NCBI RefSeq assembly: GCF_000585995.1
Contig: NZ_CP007410.1
Coordinates: 1,329,430 to 1,393,429, forward strand
Origin: Pseudomonas brassicacearum
GTDB lineage: Bacteria; Pseudomonadota; Gammaproteobacteria; Pseudomonadales; Pseudomonadaceae
DNA length: 64,000 nucleotides
Direction of reading: 5' to 3'
This document shows, piece after piece, positions 24,546 through 34,641 of the stretch; the stretch's first letter is position 1; every line of letters starts with the position of its first letter. The notes beneath the pieces were generated by a model. That model was not told the DNA's origin, ran no database searches, and saw only the letters and a program-made list of their open reading frames with translations. A program made the translations under genes and the position numbers.

Positions 24546-27248
24546 TCAGATATTGATGCGCGTCAGGTTGATATCAGGTTCCTGGTTGACGCTCAAATGC
24601 CGGACGATCGCTTCCTGCAGGCGGCTGCACAGCTGCGGATCGGACAGCGGCTGGTTATGGGCGTCGGTGATGAAGAACACGTCCTCCACTCGCTCGCCCA
24701 GGGTGGCGATTTTGGCGTTTTGCAGCGACAGGTCGAACTCCAGGAAGATATGACCGATCCGCGCCAGCAGGCCCGGGCGGTCCGGGGCGCTGAGTTCCAG
24801 CACGGTGACCTGGCGCTGGGCGTCGTTGTGGATCGTCACCTGGGGCGCGAAGGCGAAGTGCTTGAGCTGGCGCGGCACTCGGCGCTGGATGATGGTCGGG
24901 TAGTCCGCCGGGTTGCGCAGGGCTTCGGTCAGGCCATCGCGAATCTGCTTGACCCGCGCCGGGTTGTCGCCAATCGAGTCGCCGTCGGTGTCGAGCACGA
25001 TGTAGGTGTCGAGGGTGAACTGGCTGCTGGAGGTGATGACCCGGGCGTCATGGATGTTGAGGTTGAGCTGGTCCATCGCCGCCACGGTCACGGCGAAGAA
25101 GTCGTGCTGGTCCGGCGCATAGATGAAGATCTGCGTGCCGCCCTCGAACTCGCGCTGGGTGGTTTCCTTGATCAGCACCAACGGCCCGCCATCGGCCGGT
25201 TGCTGCAAAATCGCGTCGCTGTGCCAAGCCACGTCGCCGGCAGTGTGGCGCAGGAAGTAGTCATCGCCCAATTGCGACCAGAGCTGCTCGACATCGTCCG
25301 GATCGGTGCCGCCGCGTACCAGGATGTCCAGGGCCGCGCTTTGGGTGCGACGGATCTGCTCTTCGCGGTCCACCGGGTTTTCCAGGCCACGGCGCAAGGC
25401 CCGCTTGGTCTCGGTGTACAGCTGGCGCAACAGGCTGGCGCGCCAGGAGTTCCACAGGCTCGGGTTGGTGGCGTTGATGTCGGCCACGGTCAGCACATAG
25501 AGGTAATCCAGGCGCGTCTCGTCGCCGACGATCTGGGCGAAGTCGTGGATCACCTGCGGGTCGGACAAGTCCTTGCGCTGGGCGGTGGTCGACATCACCA
25601 AGTGGTTCTGCACCAGCCAAACGATCAACCGACTGTCCCAGAGGGGCAGTTGATGGCGCTGGCAGAACGCCTCGGCGTCCACCGCACCGATCTCGGAGTG
25701 GTCGCCCTGGCGGCCTTTGCCGATGTCGTGGTACAGCCCGGCCATGTAGATCAGCTCAGGCTTGGGCAGCTTGGCCATGAGCTTGCTGGCCAGCGGGAAT
25801 TTCTCCGACACCTGGGTGTATTGCAACTTACGCAGGTGCTTGATCAGGTTCAGGGTGTGGGCATCGACCGTATAGATGTGGAATAGGTCGTGTTGCATTT
25901 GCCCGACGATGAAACCGAACTCCGGCAGATAGCGCCCGAGGATCCCGTAGCGATTCATGCGCCGCAGGTTGCGGTGCACGCCGATCCGGCATTTGAACAG
26001 CTCGATGAACAGGCTGGTGTTGCGGATGTCGTGGCGGAAATCCTCATCGATCAGATGACGGTTTTCCCGCAGCAGGCGGATGGTGTCGGCGCGCACACCC
26101 TTGATTTCCGGCTGCTGGGCCATCAACACGAAGATTTCGAGCATGGCGAACGGCGTGCGGCGGAACACATAGTCATGACGCGCTTCGATGTAGCCGTCGT
26201 GCAGCTGAAAGCGTGAGTTGATCGGCTGCGGCGGTTCCTCGTCTTCGGGGGCGAGAATGACCTCCTCGAAGTGCTGGATGATCAGTTCGCTGAGCTGGGC
26301 GATGCTCATCACCACCCGGTAGTACTGCTGCATGAAATTTTCGATGGACTGCTTGGCGTCCTGCCCCTCAAAACCCAGCAGGCCGGCGATGGAGCGCTGG
26401 TGATCGAACAACAGGCGGTCCTCGGAGCGCCCAGCGAGCATGTGCAGGGCGTAGCGAACCTTCCATAAAAATTCTTGGGACGAGGCCAGCAGGGCGTTCT
26501 CGCTCTCCACCAGGAAACCTTCGCCGGCCAGGGCCCGCAGGTTCAACGTGCCGTACTGGCGGCGGGCAACCCACAGGATCGTCTGGATGTCCCGCAGCCC
26601 GCCCGGCGAGCCCTTGACGTTGGGCTCCAGGTTGTACTCGGTGTCGTTGTACTTGTGGTGGCGGGCCTTCTGCTCGGCGTGCTTGGCCAGGAAAAAGTCC
26701 TTGCTCGGCCACATGTGCTCTGTGCTGGTGACATCGAGCATGCGCTGGCGCAGGTGTTCGGGGCCGGCGATGGTGCGGCTTTCCATCAGGTTGGTGATCA
26801 CCGTCAGGTCGGCGCGGGCCTCCTCGGCGCACTCCTGCACCGAGCGCACGCTCTGGCCGACTTCCAGGCCGATGTCCCACAGCAGCGTCAGGAACCGCTC
26901 GATGGAATCGCGGAAAACCTCGTGATCGGCGCTGTCCAGCAGGATCAGCAAATCGATGTCGGAGTAGGGGTGCAGCTCGCCGCGCCCATAGCCGCCCACC
27001 GCCACCAGGGCGATGTCGGCATCTTCGCTCCAGTCGAACTGCTCCCAGGCCTTTTGCAGGATGTTATCGACAAACCAGGCGCGGTCCTCGATCAGCCGAC
27101 GGATATCCCGGCCATTGCGAAAGCGTTGGTCGAGCACATCATGGGCCTGGCGGATCGCCTTCTTGAACGCCGAGATGGGGCTTGCCTTCAGGGCCAGTTC
27201 AGCCTGGAACTGGCCGCGGTCGAAGAGTTCGGGATCCACCTGCGGCAT
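24546..27248 (-). CDS. glnD: GlnD, bifunctional PII uridylyltransferase/uridylyl-removing enzyme
   Basis: 900 aa from the ATG at 27248; the in-frame extension to 27380 overlaps the map end and is unlikely. GlnD senses glutamine and uridylylates or de-uridylylates PII, controlling glutamine synthetase and Ntr genes. The nucleotidyltransferase site is [19 protein letters not shown] (about 85-103; Asp97 and Asp99). The HD hydrolase motif is [17 protein letters not shown] with His507 and Asp508. Two C-terminal ACT domains (about 710-780 and 820-890), where glutamine binds, include [17 protein letters not shown]. map lies just upstream on the same strand. Confidence 0.95.
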   Translation of the reverse strand: MPQVDPELFDRGQFQAELALKASPISAFKKAIRQAHDVLDQRFRNGRDIRRLIEDRAWFVDNILQKAWEQFDWSEDADIALVAVGGYGRGELHPYSDIDLLILLDSADHEVFRDSIERFLTLLWDIGLEVGQSVRSVQECAEEARADLTVITNLMESRTIAGPEHLRQRMLDVTSTEHMWPSKDFFLAKHAEQKARHHKYNDTEYNLEPNVKGSPGGLRDIQTILWVARRQYGTLNLRALAGEGFLVESENALLASSQEFLWKVRYALHMLAGRSEDRLLFDHQRSIAGLLGFEGQDAKQSIENFMQQYYRVVMSIAQLSELIIQHFEEVILAPEDEEPPQPINSRFQLHDGYIEARHDYVFRRTPFAMLEIFVLMAQQPEIKGVRADTIRLLRENRHLIDEDFRHDIRNTSLFIELFKCRIGVHRNLRRMNRYGILGRYLPEFGFIVGQMQHDLFHIYTVDAHTLNLIKHLRKLQYTQVSEKFPLASKLMAKLPKPELIYMAGLYHDIGKGRQGDHSEIGAVDAEAFCQRHQLPLWDSRLIVWLVQNHLVMSTTAQRKDLSDPQVIHDFAQIVGDETRLDYLYVLTVADINATNPSLWNSWRASLLRQLYTETKRALRRGLENPVDREEQIRRTQSAALDILVRGGTDPDDVEQLWSQLGDDYFLRHTAGDVAWHSDAILQQPADGGPLVLIKETTQREFEGGTQIFIYAPDQHDFFAVTVAAMDQLNLNIHDARVITSSSQFTLDTYIVLDTDGDSIGDNPARVKQIRDGLTEALRNPADYPTIIQRRVPRQLKHFAFAPQVTIHNDAQRQVTVLELSAPDRPGLLARIGHIFLEFDLSLQNAKIATLGERVEDVFFITDAHNQPLSDPQLCSRLQEAIVRHLSVNQEPDINLTRINI

Positions 27249-27292
27249 TGAATGGCTTTCCTTTCTATCTATAGCTAAAGACTGTGTGCGGG

Positions 27293-28075
27293 TCAGGCGG
27301 AAATGCGGGCGATGGTGTCGTCGCTGCGCAGGGTGAAGATTTCGTAGCCGGTTTCGGTGACCAGCAGGGTGTGTTCCCACTGAGCCGACAACTTGCGGTC
27401 CTTGGTGATGGCGGTCCAGCCGTCGCCCAGTACCTTGGTGTCGGCGCGACCCTGGTTGATCATCGGCTCGATGGTGAAGGTCATGCCTGCCTGGAGCTCC
27501 ATGCCGGTGCCGGCGCGGCCGTAGTGCAGGATCTGAGGTTCTTCATGGAACACCTTGCCGATACCGTGGCCGCAGAATTCGCGCACCACCGAGAAGCCGT
27601 TCTTCTGCGCGTGCTTCTGGATCACTTCGCCGATATCTCCCAGGCGGCAGCCCGGTTTCACCAGCTCGATGGCCATGTACATGCATTCCTGGGTGACTTT
27701 CGACAGGCGCTGGGCCCACTCCGGCACGTTGCCGACATGGAACATGCGGCTGGTATCGCCGTGGTAGCCGTCCTTGATGACGGTGACGTCGATGTTCAGG
27801 GTGTCGCCATCCTTCAACGGCTTTTCGTTGGGGATACCATGGCAGACCACGTGGTTGATCGAGGTGCAGATCGACTTCGGGAAGCCCTTGTAGTTGAGCG
27901 GAGCAGGGATGGCCTTCTGCTCGTTGACGATGTAATCGTGGCAGATGCGGTCCAGCTCTTCGGTGGTTACGCCCGGCTTGACGTAATCGGCAATCATTTC
28001 CAGGACGTCGGCGGCGAGTTTGCCGGCGACACGCATTTTGGCGATGTCCTCGGGGGTCTTGAGGGTGACGGTCAT
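27293..28075 (-). CDS. map: Map, type I methionine aminopeptidase
   Basis: 260 aa. It removes the N-terminal Met from nascent proteins. Metal and catalytic residues are visible: His79 (NHVVCHG), Asp96 and Asp107 ([18 protein letters not shown]), His170 ([14 protein letters not shown]), then Glu in [10 protein letters not shown] and in [11 protein letters not shown]. There is no N-terminal zinc-finger extension, so it is the plain type I enzyme. It is divergent from rpsB, the arrangement conserved across gammaproteobacteria, and glnD follows 44 bp downstream. Confidence 0.96.
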   Translation of the reverse strand: MTVTLKTPEDIAKMRVAGKLAADVLEMIADYVKPGVTTEELDRICHDYIVNEQKAIPAPLNYKGFPKSICTSINHVVCHGIPNEKPLKDGDTLNIDVTVIKDGYHGDTSRMFHVGNVPEWAQRLSKVTQECMYMAIELVKPGCRLGDIGEVIQKHAQKNGFSVVREFCGHGIGKVFHEEPQILHYGRAGTGMELQAGMTFTIEPMINQGRADTKVLGDGWTAITKDRKLSAQWEHTLLVTETGYEIFTLRSDDTIARISA

Positions 28076-28202
28076 ACAGGCTCTCTCTGCGCCCGGCGGC
28101 GCTGTTCAAAACGAAATGGGCGGCGGATGGGGATCCGGGCGGCCCTGAAAGAGGCGATTCTAACAGACGATCAGTACAATGAGCGCTCCAGCCTGGAACT
28201 CT

Positions 28203-28331
28203 GTGGCGAGGGGATTTATCCCCGTTGGGCTGCGCAGCAGCCCCAAATCCGGCAGCATGGTGTATCAAGTCGATTGAATCGCCTGGTATGGGGCCGCTAC
28301 GCGCCCCAACGGGGATAAATCCCCTCGCCAC
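28203..28331. repeat. REP doublet (type C, GTGGCGAGGGGATTTATCCCC family)
   Basis: Inverted units at about 28203-28246 and 28289-28331, with core GGGGATTTATCCCC and GGGCTGCG/CGCGCCC arms. It lies in the 448-bp divergent gap between map and rpsB (28076-28523), upstream of the rpsB promoter. Confidence 0.87.
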
Positions 28332-28352
28332 AAGAGGTTTTCAGAATCCGTG

Positions 28353-28381
28353 TTCCGTTTTCGCCCTTGCTGTGGTATAAA
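28353..28381 (+). promoter_or_regulatory. candidate rpsB promoter
   Basis: TTCCGT (28353-28358) and TATAAA (28376-28381) are separated by 17 bp, immediately downstream of the REP block. A G/C-rich discriminator (GCGCCGC) follows, as expected for a growth-rate and stringent-controlled ribosomal promoter. Confidence 0.55.
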
Positions 28382-28394
28382 ATGCGCCGCTTTC

Positions 28395-28523
28395 CGGGGA
28401 TGACCCCGCAAGCTTAAATCCACACACGTGTCGACACGATGACCTGGGTGCCTCGGCTTATATAAGCCGCTGGTTGGTCATTGGGATACGTGGAGGCCAA
28501 ACCCGACTTATCAAGGAACTATC
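28395..28523 (+). promoter_or_regulatory. structured rpsB 5' leader (candidate S2 autoregulatory site)
   Basis: The transcript leader of about 130 nt has hairpin CGGGG/CCCCG (28395-28408). A two-part stem follows: outer ATGACC (28439-28444) with GGTCAT (28476-28481), and inner CGGCTTA/TAAGCCG (28454-28469). rpsB leaders of gammaproteobacteria are known to bind S2 and repress rpsB-tsf; that this one does so is inferred from position and structure. Confidence 0.5.
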
Positions 28524-29261
28524 ATGTCCCAAGTCAATATGCGCGATATGCTGAAGGCCGGTGTGCACTTCGGTCACCAGACCCGTTACTGGAACCCGAA
28601 AATGGGCAAGTACATTTTCGGCGCGCGTAACAAGATCCACATCATCAACCTTGAAAAAACCCTGCCGATGTTCAATGAAGCACTGACCTTCGTAGAGCGC
28701 CTGGCCCAGGGCAAAAACAAGATTCTGTTCGTCGGCACCAAGCGTTCCGCTGGCAAGATCGTTGCTGAAGAAGCAGCACGTTGCGGTTCGCCGTACGTCG
28801 ATCACCGCTGGTTGGGCGGCATGCTGACCAACTTCAAGACCATTCGCGCTTCCATCAAGCGTCTGCGTGACCTTGAAGTCCAGTCCGAAGACGGTACTTT
28901 CGCCAAGCTGACCAAGAAAGAAGCGCTGATGCGCACTCGCGATCTTGAGAAGCTGGACCGCTCCCTGGGCGGTATCAAGGACATGGGCGGTCTGCCTGAC
29001 GCACTGTTCGTGATCGACGTTGACCACGAGCGCATCGCGATCACCGAAGCCAACAAGCTGGGTATCCCGGTCATCGGCGTTGTCGATACCAACAGCAGCC
29101 CGGAAGGCGTTGACTACATCATCCCAGGCAACGATGACGCCATTCGCGCCATCCAGCTGTACATGGGTTCGATGGCTGACGCTGTGATCCGTGGTCGCAA
29201 CAACGTGAATGGCGGCACCGAAGTCTTCGCTGAAGAAGCTCCGGCAGCAGCCGCTGAGTAA
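28524..29261 (+). CDS. rpsB: RpsB, 30S ribosomal protein S2
   Basis: 245 aa. The start [27 protein letters not shown] is the S2 signature. Further hallmarks are [16 protein letters not shown], the [14 protein letters not shown] segment and [41 protein letters not shown]2 binds late in 30S assembly and contacts S1. The C-terminal tail is Ala/Glu-rich. tsf follows after 191 bp, with a strong hairpin terminator between, so tsf is probably expressed partly by read-through. Confidence 0.98.
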   Translation: MSQVNMRDMLKAGVHFGHQTRYWNPKMGKYIFGARNKIHIINLEKTLPMFNEALTFVERLAQGKNKILFVGTKRSAGKIVAEEAARCGSPYVDHRWLGGMLTNFKTIRASIKRLRDLEVQSEDGTFAKLTKKEALMRTRDLEKLDRSLGGIKDMGGLPDALFVIDVDHERIAITEANKLGIPVIGVVDTNSSPEGVDYIIPGNDDAIRAIQLYMGSMADAVIRGRNNVNGGTEVFAEEAPAAAAE

Positions 29262-29287
29262 GTGACGCCCTGGCGTTGACTCAGTAA

Positions 29288-29316
29288 GCAAAAAGGGGGC
29301 TTGGCCCCCTTTTTGC
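29288..29316 (+). terminator. strong bidirectional terminator between rpsB and tsf
   Basis: A perfect 13-bp stem (29288-29300 with 29304-29316, loop TTG) carries an A-run on its left and TTTTT on its right arm. It could terminate in either direction. Since tsf needs expression, it more likely attenuates than fully blocks. Confidence 0.8.
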
Positions 29317-29452
29317 CACCTCGAAAACCATTTGTCGGCAGCGCAGCTACAGCATCTGTAACGTGCAGCGGCTAACAAGGGTGGTTCGGGAAGAATTGAA
29401 CGCCCGTTCGGTCGGGTGGAATGGTTGAAAACCTATCCAAGAGGATTTTGAA

Positions 29453-30316
29453 ATGGCAGAGATTACTGCAGCGTTGGTCAAAGAACTGCGCGAGCGTACC
29501 GGCGAAGGCATGATGGACTGCAAGAAGGCCTTGACCAAGGCTGGCGGCGACATCGAGAAAGCCATTGATGACATGCGTGCTTCGGGCGCCATCAAGGCTG
29601 CCAAGAAAGCCGGCAACATTGCCGCTGAAGGCGCGATCGGCATCAAGGAAGACGGCAAGGCTGCCGTTATCATCGAAGTCAACTCGCAGACTGACTTCCT
29701 GGCCCTGCAAGACGACTTCAAGGCATTCGTTGCTGCCAGCGTAGAAAAAGCCTTCGCTGACAAGCTGACCGACGCAGCCCCGCTGATCGCCGCCCAGGAA
29801 TCGGCGCGTGAAGCACTGGTTGCCAAAGTAGGCGAAAACGTCAACATCCGTCGCCTGGTTCGCATCGAAGGTGACGTTGTTGGTTCTTACCTGCACGGCA
29901 ACAAGATCGGCGTCGTTGTAGCCCTCAAAGGCGGCAACGTGGAACTGGCCAAGGACATCGCGATGCACGTCGCAGCCAGCAACCCTGAGTTCCTGCTGCC
30001 TTCGGAAGTCTCCGCTGACGCCATCGAGCGTGAAAAAGCTGTGTTCATGCAGCTCAACGAAGACAAGATCAAAGGCAAGCCAGCCGAAATCGTTGAAAAA
30101 ATGGTTGCCGGTCGTATCACCAAGTTCCTGGCTGAAGCCAGCCTGGTTGAGCAGGCGTTCGTCAAGAACCCTGAAATCAAGGTCGGTGAACTGGCCAAGA
30201 AAGGCGGCGCTGAAATCGTTTCCTTCACCTACTTCAAAGTGGGCGAAGGCATCGAGAAGCCAGTAGACAACTTCGCTGAAGAAGTCGCTGCTCAGCTGGC
30301 TGCCAGCAAGCAATAA
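29453..30316 (+). CDS. tsf: Tsf, elongation factor Ts
   Basis: 287 aa. EF-Ts exchanges GDP for GTP on EF-Tu. The N-terminal UBA-like domain and core motif are visible: [21 protein letters not shown] (residues 6-26), including the TGAGMMDCK-type signature, and the TDF motif in [13 protein letters not shown] (76-88) that inserts into EF-Tu. Coiled-coil and C-terminal modules follow. It lies downstream of rpsB in the classical S2-EF-Ts unit and is closed by its own terminator. Confidence 0.97.
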   Translation: MAEITAALVKELRERTGEGMMDCKKALTKAGGDIEKAIDDMRASGAIKAAKKAGNIAAEGAIGIKEDGKAAVIIEVNSQTDFLALQDDFKAFVAASVEKAFADKLTDAAPLIAAQESAREALVAKVGENVNIRRLVRIEGDVVGSYLHGNKIGVVVALKGGNVELAKDIAMHVAASNPEFLLPSEVSADAIEREKAVFMQLNEDKIKGKPAEIVEKMVAGRITKFLAEASLVEQAFVKNPEIKVGELAKKGGAEIVSFTYFKVGEGIEKPVDNFAEEVAAQLAASKQ

Positions 30317-30341
30317 GACGGTTTTTATAACTGTCGCCCTG

Positions 30342-30378
30342 AAGAGGCTGCCCGCTTAACGCGCGCAGCCTCTTTTTG
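30342..30378 (+). terminator. intrinsic terminator after tsf
   Basis: A perfect 10-bp stem, AAGAGGCTGC (30342-30351) with GCAGCCTCTT (30365-30374), ends in TTTTT. It closes the rpsB-tsf unit. Confidence 0.88.
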
Positions 30379-30529
30379 GATGGGGATGCCGATTTCTATT
30401 GGTTTCCTGTCGGAACTGGCTTACAAAGCCGTGTTCCGATGGCGCTGTGTCAGCGTCAGACTAGAGTGAGAGCAGGCTGCAAACAGCCTGAAAAGAATTT
30501 TCGAAAATACGCCGCAGGAGAGATTCGCA

Positions 30530-31273
30530 ATGGCTCAGCAGGGCAGTGGTTATCAGGCTCGCTATAAACGCATTCTACTCAAGCTTAGCGGCGAGGCCCT
30601 GATGGGCTCGGAAGAGTTCGGGATCGATCCCAAGGTGCTGGATCGCATGGCGCTGGAAGTCGGCCAGCTGGTCGGGATCGGCGTTCAGGTCGGCCTGGTC
30701 ATCGGCGGCGGCAACCTGTTTCGCGGCGCTGCGCTGAGCGCGGCCGGCATGGATCGGGTCACGGGCGACCACATGGGCATGCTGGCCACTGTGATGAACG
30801 CCCTGGCTATGCGCGATGCACTCGAGCGTGCCAATATCTCGGCCATCGTCATGTCGGCCATTTCCATGGTCGGCGTGACCGATCACTACGACCGCCGCAA
30901 AGCCATGCGTCACCTCAATGCCAAGGAAGTGGTGATTTTTGCCGCGGGTACCGGCAATCCGTTCTTTACCACGGATTCGGCCGCCTGCCTGCGAGCGATC
31001 GAGATCGATGCCGATGTCGTGCTCAAGGCAACCAAGGTCGACGGCGTCTACACCGCTGACCCGTTCAAAGACCCGCATGCCGAGAAGTTCGATCATCTGA
31101 CCTACGATGAAGTGCTGGATCGCAAGCTGGGTGTAATGGATCTGACGGCTATCTGCCTTTGCCGTGACCACAAGATGCCGCTACGTGTCTTTAATATGAA
31201 CAAGCCTGGTGCCCTGCTGAATATCGTGCATGGCGGCGCCGAAGGAACACTGATCGAGGAAGCGCAACAATGA
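30530..31273 (+). CDS. pyrH: PyrH, UMP kinase
   Basis: 247 aa. It phosphorylates UMP to UDP with ATP and belongs to the amino-acid kinase fold. Motifs seen: [13 protein letters not shown] (residues 10-22), the glycine loop [11 protein letters not shown] (about 58-68), [16 protein letters not shown] (77-92), and the nucleotide-site Asp in [10 protein letters not shown]. Some residues are those of allosterically GTP-activated bacterial enzymes. The last bases overlap the frr start by 4 bp (ATGA), so translation is coupled. Confidence 0.97.
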   Translation: MAQQGSGYQARYKRILLKLSGEALMGSEEFGIDPKVLDRMALEVGQLVGIGVQVGLVIGGGNLFRGAALSAAGMDRVTGDHMGMLATVMNALAMRDALERANISAIVMSAISMVGVTDHYDRRKAMRHLNAKEVVIFAAGTGNPFFTTDSAACLRAIEIDADVVLKATKVDGVYTADPFKDPHAEKFDHLTYDEVLDRKLGVMDLTAICLCRDHKMPLRVFNMNKPGALLNIVHGGAEGTLIEEAQQ

Positions 31274-31827
31274 TCAACGAAATCAAGAAAGACGCTGAAC
31301 AGCGCATGCAGAAATCCCTGGAATCCCTGGCGCACAACTTCGGTCGCATTCGTACCGGCCAGGCGCATCCGAGCATCCTGGAAGGTGTGATGGTGCCGTA
31401 CTACGGCTCTGACACGCCGATCAAGCAAGTGGCCAACATCACCGTTAAAGATGCTCGCACCCTGCAAGTCGTGGCGTTTGAACGCAACATGCTGGGCGCG
31501 GTCGACAAGGCCATCGGCAGTGCCGGCCTGAACCTGAACCCGACCAACCTGGGTGAGCTGCTGCTGATCTCCATGCCGGCCCTGACCGAAGAGACCCGCA
31601 AGGGCTTCACCAAGCAGGCTCGTGACGTGGCTGAAGACGCCCGCGTTGCCGTGCGCAACATCCGCCGTGATGCCAACAGTCAGCTCAAGGATCTGGTCAA
31701 GGAAAAGGAAATCAGCGAAGACGAAGAGCGTCGCGCTACCGGCGAAATTGATGATCTGACCAAGAAGTACGTGGCTAAAATCGACGCGGATTTGGCGCAG
31801 AAAGAAAAAGACCTGATGGCCGTATAA
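31270..31827 (+). CDS. frr: Frr, ribosome recycling factor
   Basis: 185 aa, the usual length. With EF-G it splits post-termination ribosomes. The long three-helix bundle is recognisable in [31 protein letters not shown] and in the C-terminal helix from [32 protein letters not shown]. The conserved RTGRA-type motif appears as RTGQAHP. It overlaps pyrH by 4 bp and precedes uppS by 13 bp. Confidence 0.97.
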   Translation: MINEIKKDAEQRMQKSLESLAHNFGRIRTGQAHPSILEGVMVPYYGSDTPIKQVANITVKDARTLQVVAFERNMLGAVDKAIGSAGLNLNPTNLGELLLISMPALTEETRKGFTKQARDVAEDARVAVRNIRRDANSQLKDLVKEKEISEDEERRATGEIDDLTKKYVAKIDADLAQKEKDLMAV

Positions 31828-31840
31828 GGGTCTCGTTTTC

Positions 31841-32596
31841 ATGGATAAGACCAAGCAGGCCGTGCCGTTTGCGGTGCCGCGCCACGTGGCGATCATCATG
31901 GACGGCAATAATCGCTGGGCCAAGAAACGCTTTATGCCTGGCGTTGCCGGGCACAAGGCGGGGGTCGATGCGGTTCGCGCGGTCATCGAGGTGTGCGCCG
32001 AAGCCGGGGTCGAGGTGCTGACCCTGTTCGCGTTCTCCAGCGAGAACTGGCAGCGTCCGGCCGATGAGGTCAGCGCCTTGATGGACCTGTTCCTCAAGGC
32101 CTTGCGTCGTGAGGCCAAGCGTCTCAACGAGAACAGCATCAGCCTGCGCATCATTGGCGATCGCTCGCGTTTTCACCCTGAGCTGCAAGCCGCGATGCGC
32201 GAAGCCGAGGCTGCGACCGCCGGTGCCGACCGCTTTGTCCTGCAAATTGCCGCCAACTATGGCGGCCAGTGGGACATTGCCCAGGCAGCCCAGCGGTTGG
32301 CGCGGGAAGTCCAGGCCGGGCACCTGCGGCCCGAAGACATCACTCCCGAGCTGTTGCAAACCTGCCTGGCTACCGGCGACCTGCCGTTGCCGGACTTGTG
32401 CATCCGTACCGGTGGTGAACATCGCATCAGCAATTTTCTGCTCTGGCAGCTGGCTTATGCCGAGCTGTACTTCTCCGACCTGTTCTGGCCGGACTTCAAA
32501 CACGAAGCCATGCGCACCGCACTGGCCGATTTCGCTTCCCGTCAGCGTCGCTTCGGTAAAACGAGCGAGCAGATCGAAGCTGGAGCCCGGGTTTAA
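31841..32596 (+). CDS. uppS: UppS, undecaprenyl diphosphate synthase
   Basis: 251 aa. A cis-prenyltransferase adding eight isoprene units to farnesyl diphosphate. The product is the lipid carrier for peptidoglycan and O-antigen. The catalytic motif HVAIIMDGNNRWAKKR includes Asp26; later come AFSSENWQRP, the diphosphate-binding Arg in IRTGGEHRISNFLLWQLAYAELYF, and WPDF. It ends on the first base of cdsA (stop/start overlap TAATG), so the genes are coupled. Confidence 0.97.
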   Translation: MDKTKQAVPFAVPRHVAIIMDGNNRWAKKRFMPGVAGHKAGVDAVRAVIEVCAEAGVEVLTLFAFSSENWQRPADEVSALMDLFLKALRREAKRLNENSISLRIIGDRSRFHPELQAAMREAEAATAGADRFVLQIAANYGGQWDIAQAAQRLAREVQAGHLRPEDITPELLQTCLATGDLPLPDLCIRTGGEHRISNFLLWQLAYAELYFSDLFWPDFKHEAMRTALADFASRQRRFGKTSEQIEAGARV

Positions 32597-33402
32597 TGCT
32601 CAAACAACGAATCATCACTGCCCTGATCCTGTTGCCTATCGCCCTGTGCGGGTTCTTCTTGCTCGAAGGGGCAAGTTTTGCCCTGTTCATCGGGCTGGTG
32701 GTGACCCTGGGGGCGTGGGAGTGGGCGCGGCTGGCTGGTTTTCCTGCGCAGTCGGCGCGGGTCGCCTACGCAGTGGCCGTGGCGGCCATGCTCTTCGTCA
32801 TGTACCTGGTGCCAGGCATTGCGCCTTGGGTGCTGGGGGCAGCGGTGCTGTGGTGGGCGACGGCGACCTTCCTGGTGCTGACCTATCCGCGCACCACGCA
32901 CCATTGGGCCAACGCGGCGACCAAGCTGATGATCGGCCTGTTGATCCTGTTGCCGGCCTGGCAGGGTCTGATCTGGATCAAGCAGGGCGCGTTGGGTAAC
33001 TGGCAGATCATGGCCGTGATGGTGCTGGTCTGGGGTGCCGACGTCGGGGCTTATTTCTCTGGCAAGGCCTTCGGCAAGCGCAAGCTGGCACCGAAGGTCA
33101 GTCCCGGCAAGAGCTGGGAAGGTGTCTACGGTGGCCTGGCCCTGAGCCTGGTGATTACGACCGTGGTCGGCTTCGTGCGGGACTGGACGGTCGCGCAGCT
33201 GCTGATGGGGCTGTTTGGTGCCGCGCTCATCGTATTTGTGTCCGTGGTCGGTGACCTGACCGAAAGCATGTTCAAGCGTCAGTCCGGGATCAAGGACAGC
33301 AGTAACCTGTTGCCGGGTCACGGTGGCGTGCTGGATCGCATCGACAGCCTGACCGCGGCGATCCCGATCTTCGCCGTGCTGCTGTGGATGGCGGCGCCGT
33401 GA
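32596..33402 (+). CDS. cdsA: CdsA, phosphatidate cytidylyltransferase
   Basis: 268 aa. An integral membrane enzyme forming CDP-diacylglycerol from phosphatidate and CTP, the branch point of phospholipid synthesis. About eight hydrophobic segments are visible, from [14 protein letters not shown] on. The family signature covers the region [14 protein letters not shown] (about 171-184) through [37 protein letters not shown] (about 215-251). Its stop overlaps the GTG start of dxr. Confidence 0.97.
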   Translation: MLKQRIITALILLPIALCGFFLLEGASFALFIGLVVTLGAWEWARLAGFPAQSARVAYAVAVAAMLFVMYLVPGIAPWVLGAAVLWWATATFLVLTYPRTTHHWANAATKLMIGLLILLPAWQGLIWIKQGALGNWQIMAVMVLVWGADVGAYFSGKAFGKRKLAPKVSPGKSWEGVYGGLALSLVITTVVGFVRDWTVAQLLMGLFGAALIVFVSVVGDLTESMFKRQSGIKDSSNLLPGHGGVLDRIDSLTAAIPIFAVLLWMAAP

Positions 33403-34589
33403 GTCGTCCTCAGCAGGTCACTGTCCTGGGGGCGACCGGTTCGATTGGCCTCAGTACGCTTGACGTCATCGCCCGGCATCCCGAGCGCTACCAGGTGTTC
33501 GCCCTGAGTGGCTTTACACGTTTGAGTGAGTTGTTGGCGTTGTGCATACGCCACACACCGCGCTTTGCCGTGGTGCCCGAGGTCGGCGTCGCGCGGGCGT
33601 TGCAGGATGATCTGCGAGCAGCTGGTTTGCCTACGCGGGTCCTGGTGGGGGAAGAGGGCCTGTGTCAGGTGGCCTCCGACCCCGAAGTCGACGCGGTGAT
33701 GGCGGCGATCGTCGGTGCGGCGGGCCTGCGTCCGACATTGGCGGCGGTGGAGGCTGGCAAGAAGATCCTGCTGGCCAATAAAGAAGCGCTGGTGATGTCT
33801 GGTGCGCTGTTCATGCAGGCTGTGCGCAAAAGCGGTTCAGTGCTGCTGCCCATCGACAGCGAACACAACGCGATTTTTCAGTGCATGCCGCAGGATTTTT
33901 CCCGTGGCCTGGGCGCTGTGGGCGTCCGGCGGATTTTGCTGACAGCGTCCGGTGGTCCGTTCCGGCAGACACCGCTGGAAGAATTGGTGCATGTTTCGCC
34001 CGAGCAGGCCTGTGCACATCCGAACTGGTCCATGGGGCGCAAGATTTCCGTGGATTCGGCCAGCATGATGAACAAGGGGTTGGAGCTGATCGAGGCCTGC
34101 TGGCTGTTCGATGCCAAGCCGTCCCAGGTCGAGGTGGTGATCCATCCACAGAGCGTGATTCACTCCCTGGTGGATTATATAGACGGGTCGGTGCTGGCCC
34201 AGTTGGGCAACCCGGACATGCGCACGCCGATCGCCAATGCACTGGCCTGGCCGGAGCGAATCGATTCGGGCGTGGCGCCGCTGGATCTGTTTGCCATCGC
34301 TCGCCTGGATTTCCAGGCGCCCGATGAGCAGCGCTTCCCCTGCCTGCGCCTGGCGCGACAGGCGGCCGAGGCGGGCAACAGTGCACCGGCCATGCTTAAC
34401 GCCGCCAATGAAGTGGCGGTTGCAGCGTTTCTCGAGGAACGTGTCCGTTACCCCGAGATCGCGAGTATCATCGAGGAGGTCTTGAACCTCGAGGCCGTGG
34501 TTTCGGTCGATGACCTCGACGCGGTATTCACGGCGGACGCCAGGGCTCGCGAGTTGGCGGGCCAATGGCTGCGGCGCCACGGGCGTTGA
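33399..34589 (+). CDS. dxr: Dxr, 1-deoxy-D-xylulose 5-phosphate reductoisomerase
   Basis: 396 aa if read from the GTG at 33399, which overlaps the cdsA stop (GTGA); this gives [20 protein letters not shown]. An ATG at 33384 would add five residues inside cdsA. It makes 2-C-methyl-D-erythritol 4-phosphate with NADPH, the first committed MEP step. NADPH motif GATGSIG (about 11-17), then [11 protein letters not shown], the metal residues in [13 protein letters not shown], and the flexible loop [14 protein letters not shown]. ispD and ispF of the same pathway are also in this window. Confidence 0.96.
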   Translation: MSRPQQVTVLGATGSIGLSTLDVIARHPERYQVFALSGFTRLSELLALCIRHTPRFAVVPEVGVARALQDDLRAAGLPTRVLVGEEGLCQVASDPEVDAVMAAIVGAAGLRPTLAAVEAGKKILLANKEALVMSGALFMQAVRKSGSVLLPIDSEHNAIFQCMPQDFSRGLGAVGVRRILLTASGGPFRQTPLEELVHVSPEQACAHPNWSMGRKISVDSASMMNKGLELIEACWLFDAKPSQVEVVIHPQSVIHSLVDYIDGSVLAQLGNPDMRTPIANALAWPERIDSGVAPLDLFAIARLDFQAPDEQRFPCLRLARQAAEAGNSAPAMLNAANEVAVAAFLEERVRYPEIASIIEEVLNLEAVVSVDDLDAVFTADARARELAGQWLRRHGR

Positions 34590-34641
34590 AGCTGCGAGAC
34601 GTTAGCCAGGGTTGCCCTGGACAGGATTGCGGAGAAAACAG

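Noticed and set aside
24222..25886. 554-codon plus-strand open frame opposite glnD and the dapC start
   Set aside because: It runs straight through a REP doublet and two real genes and shows no domain.
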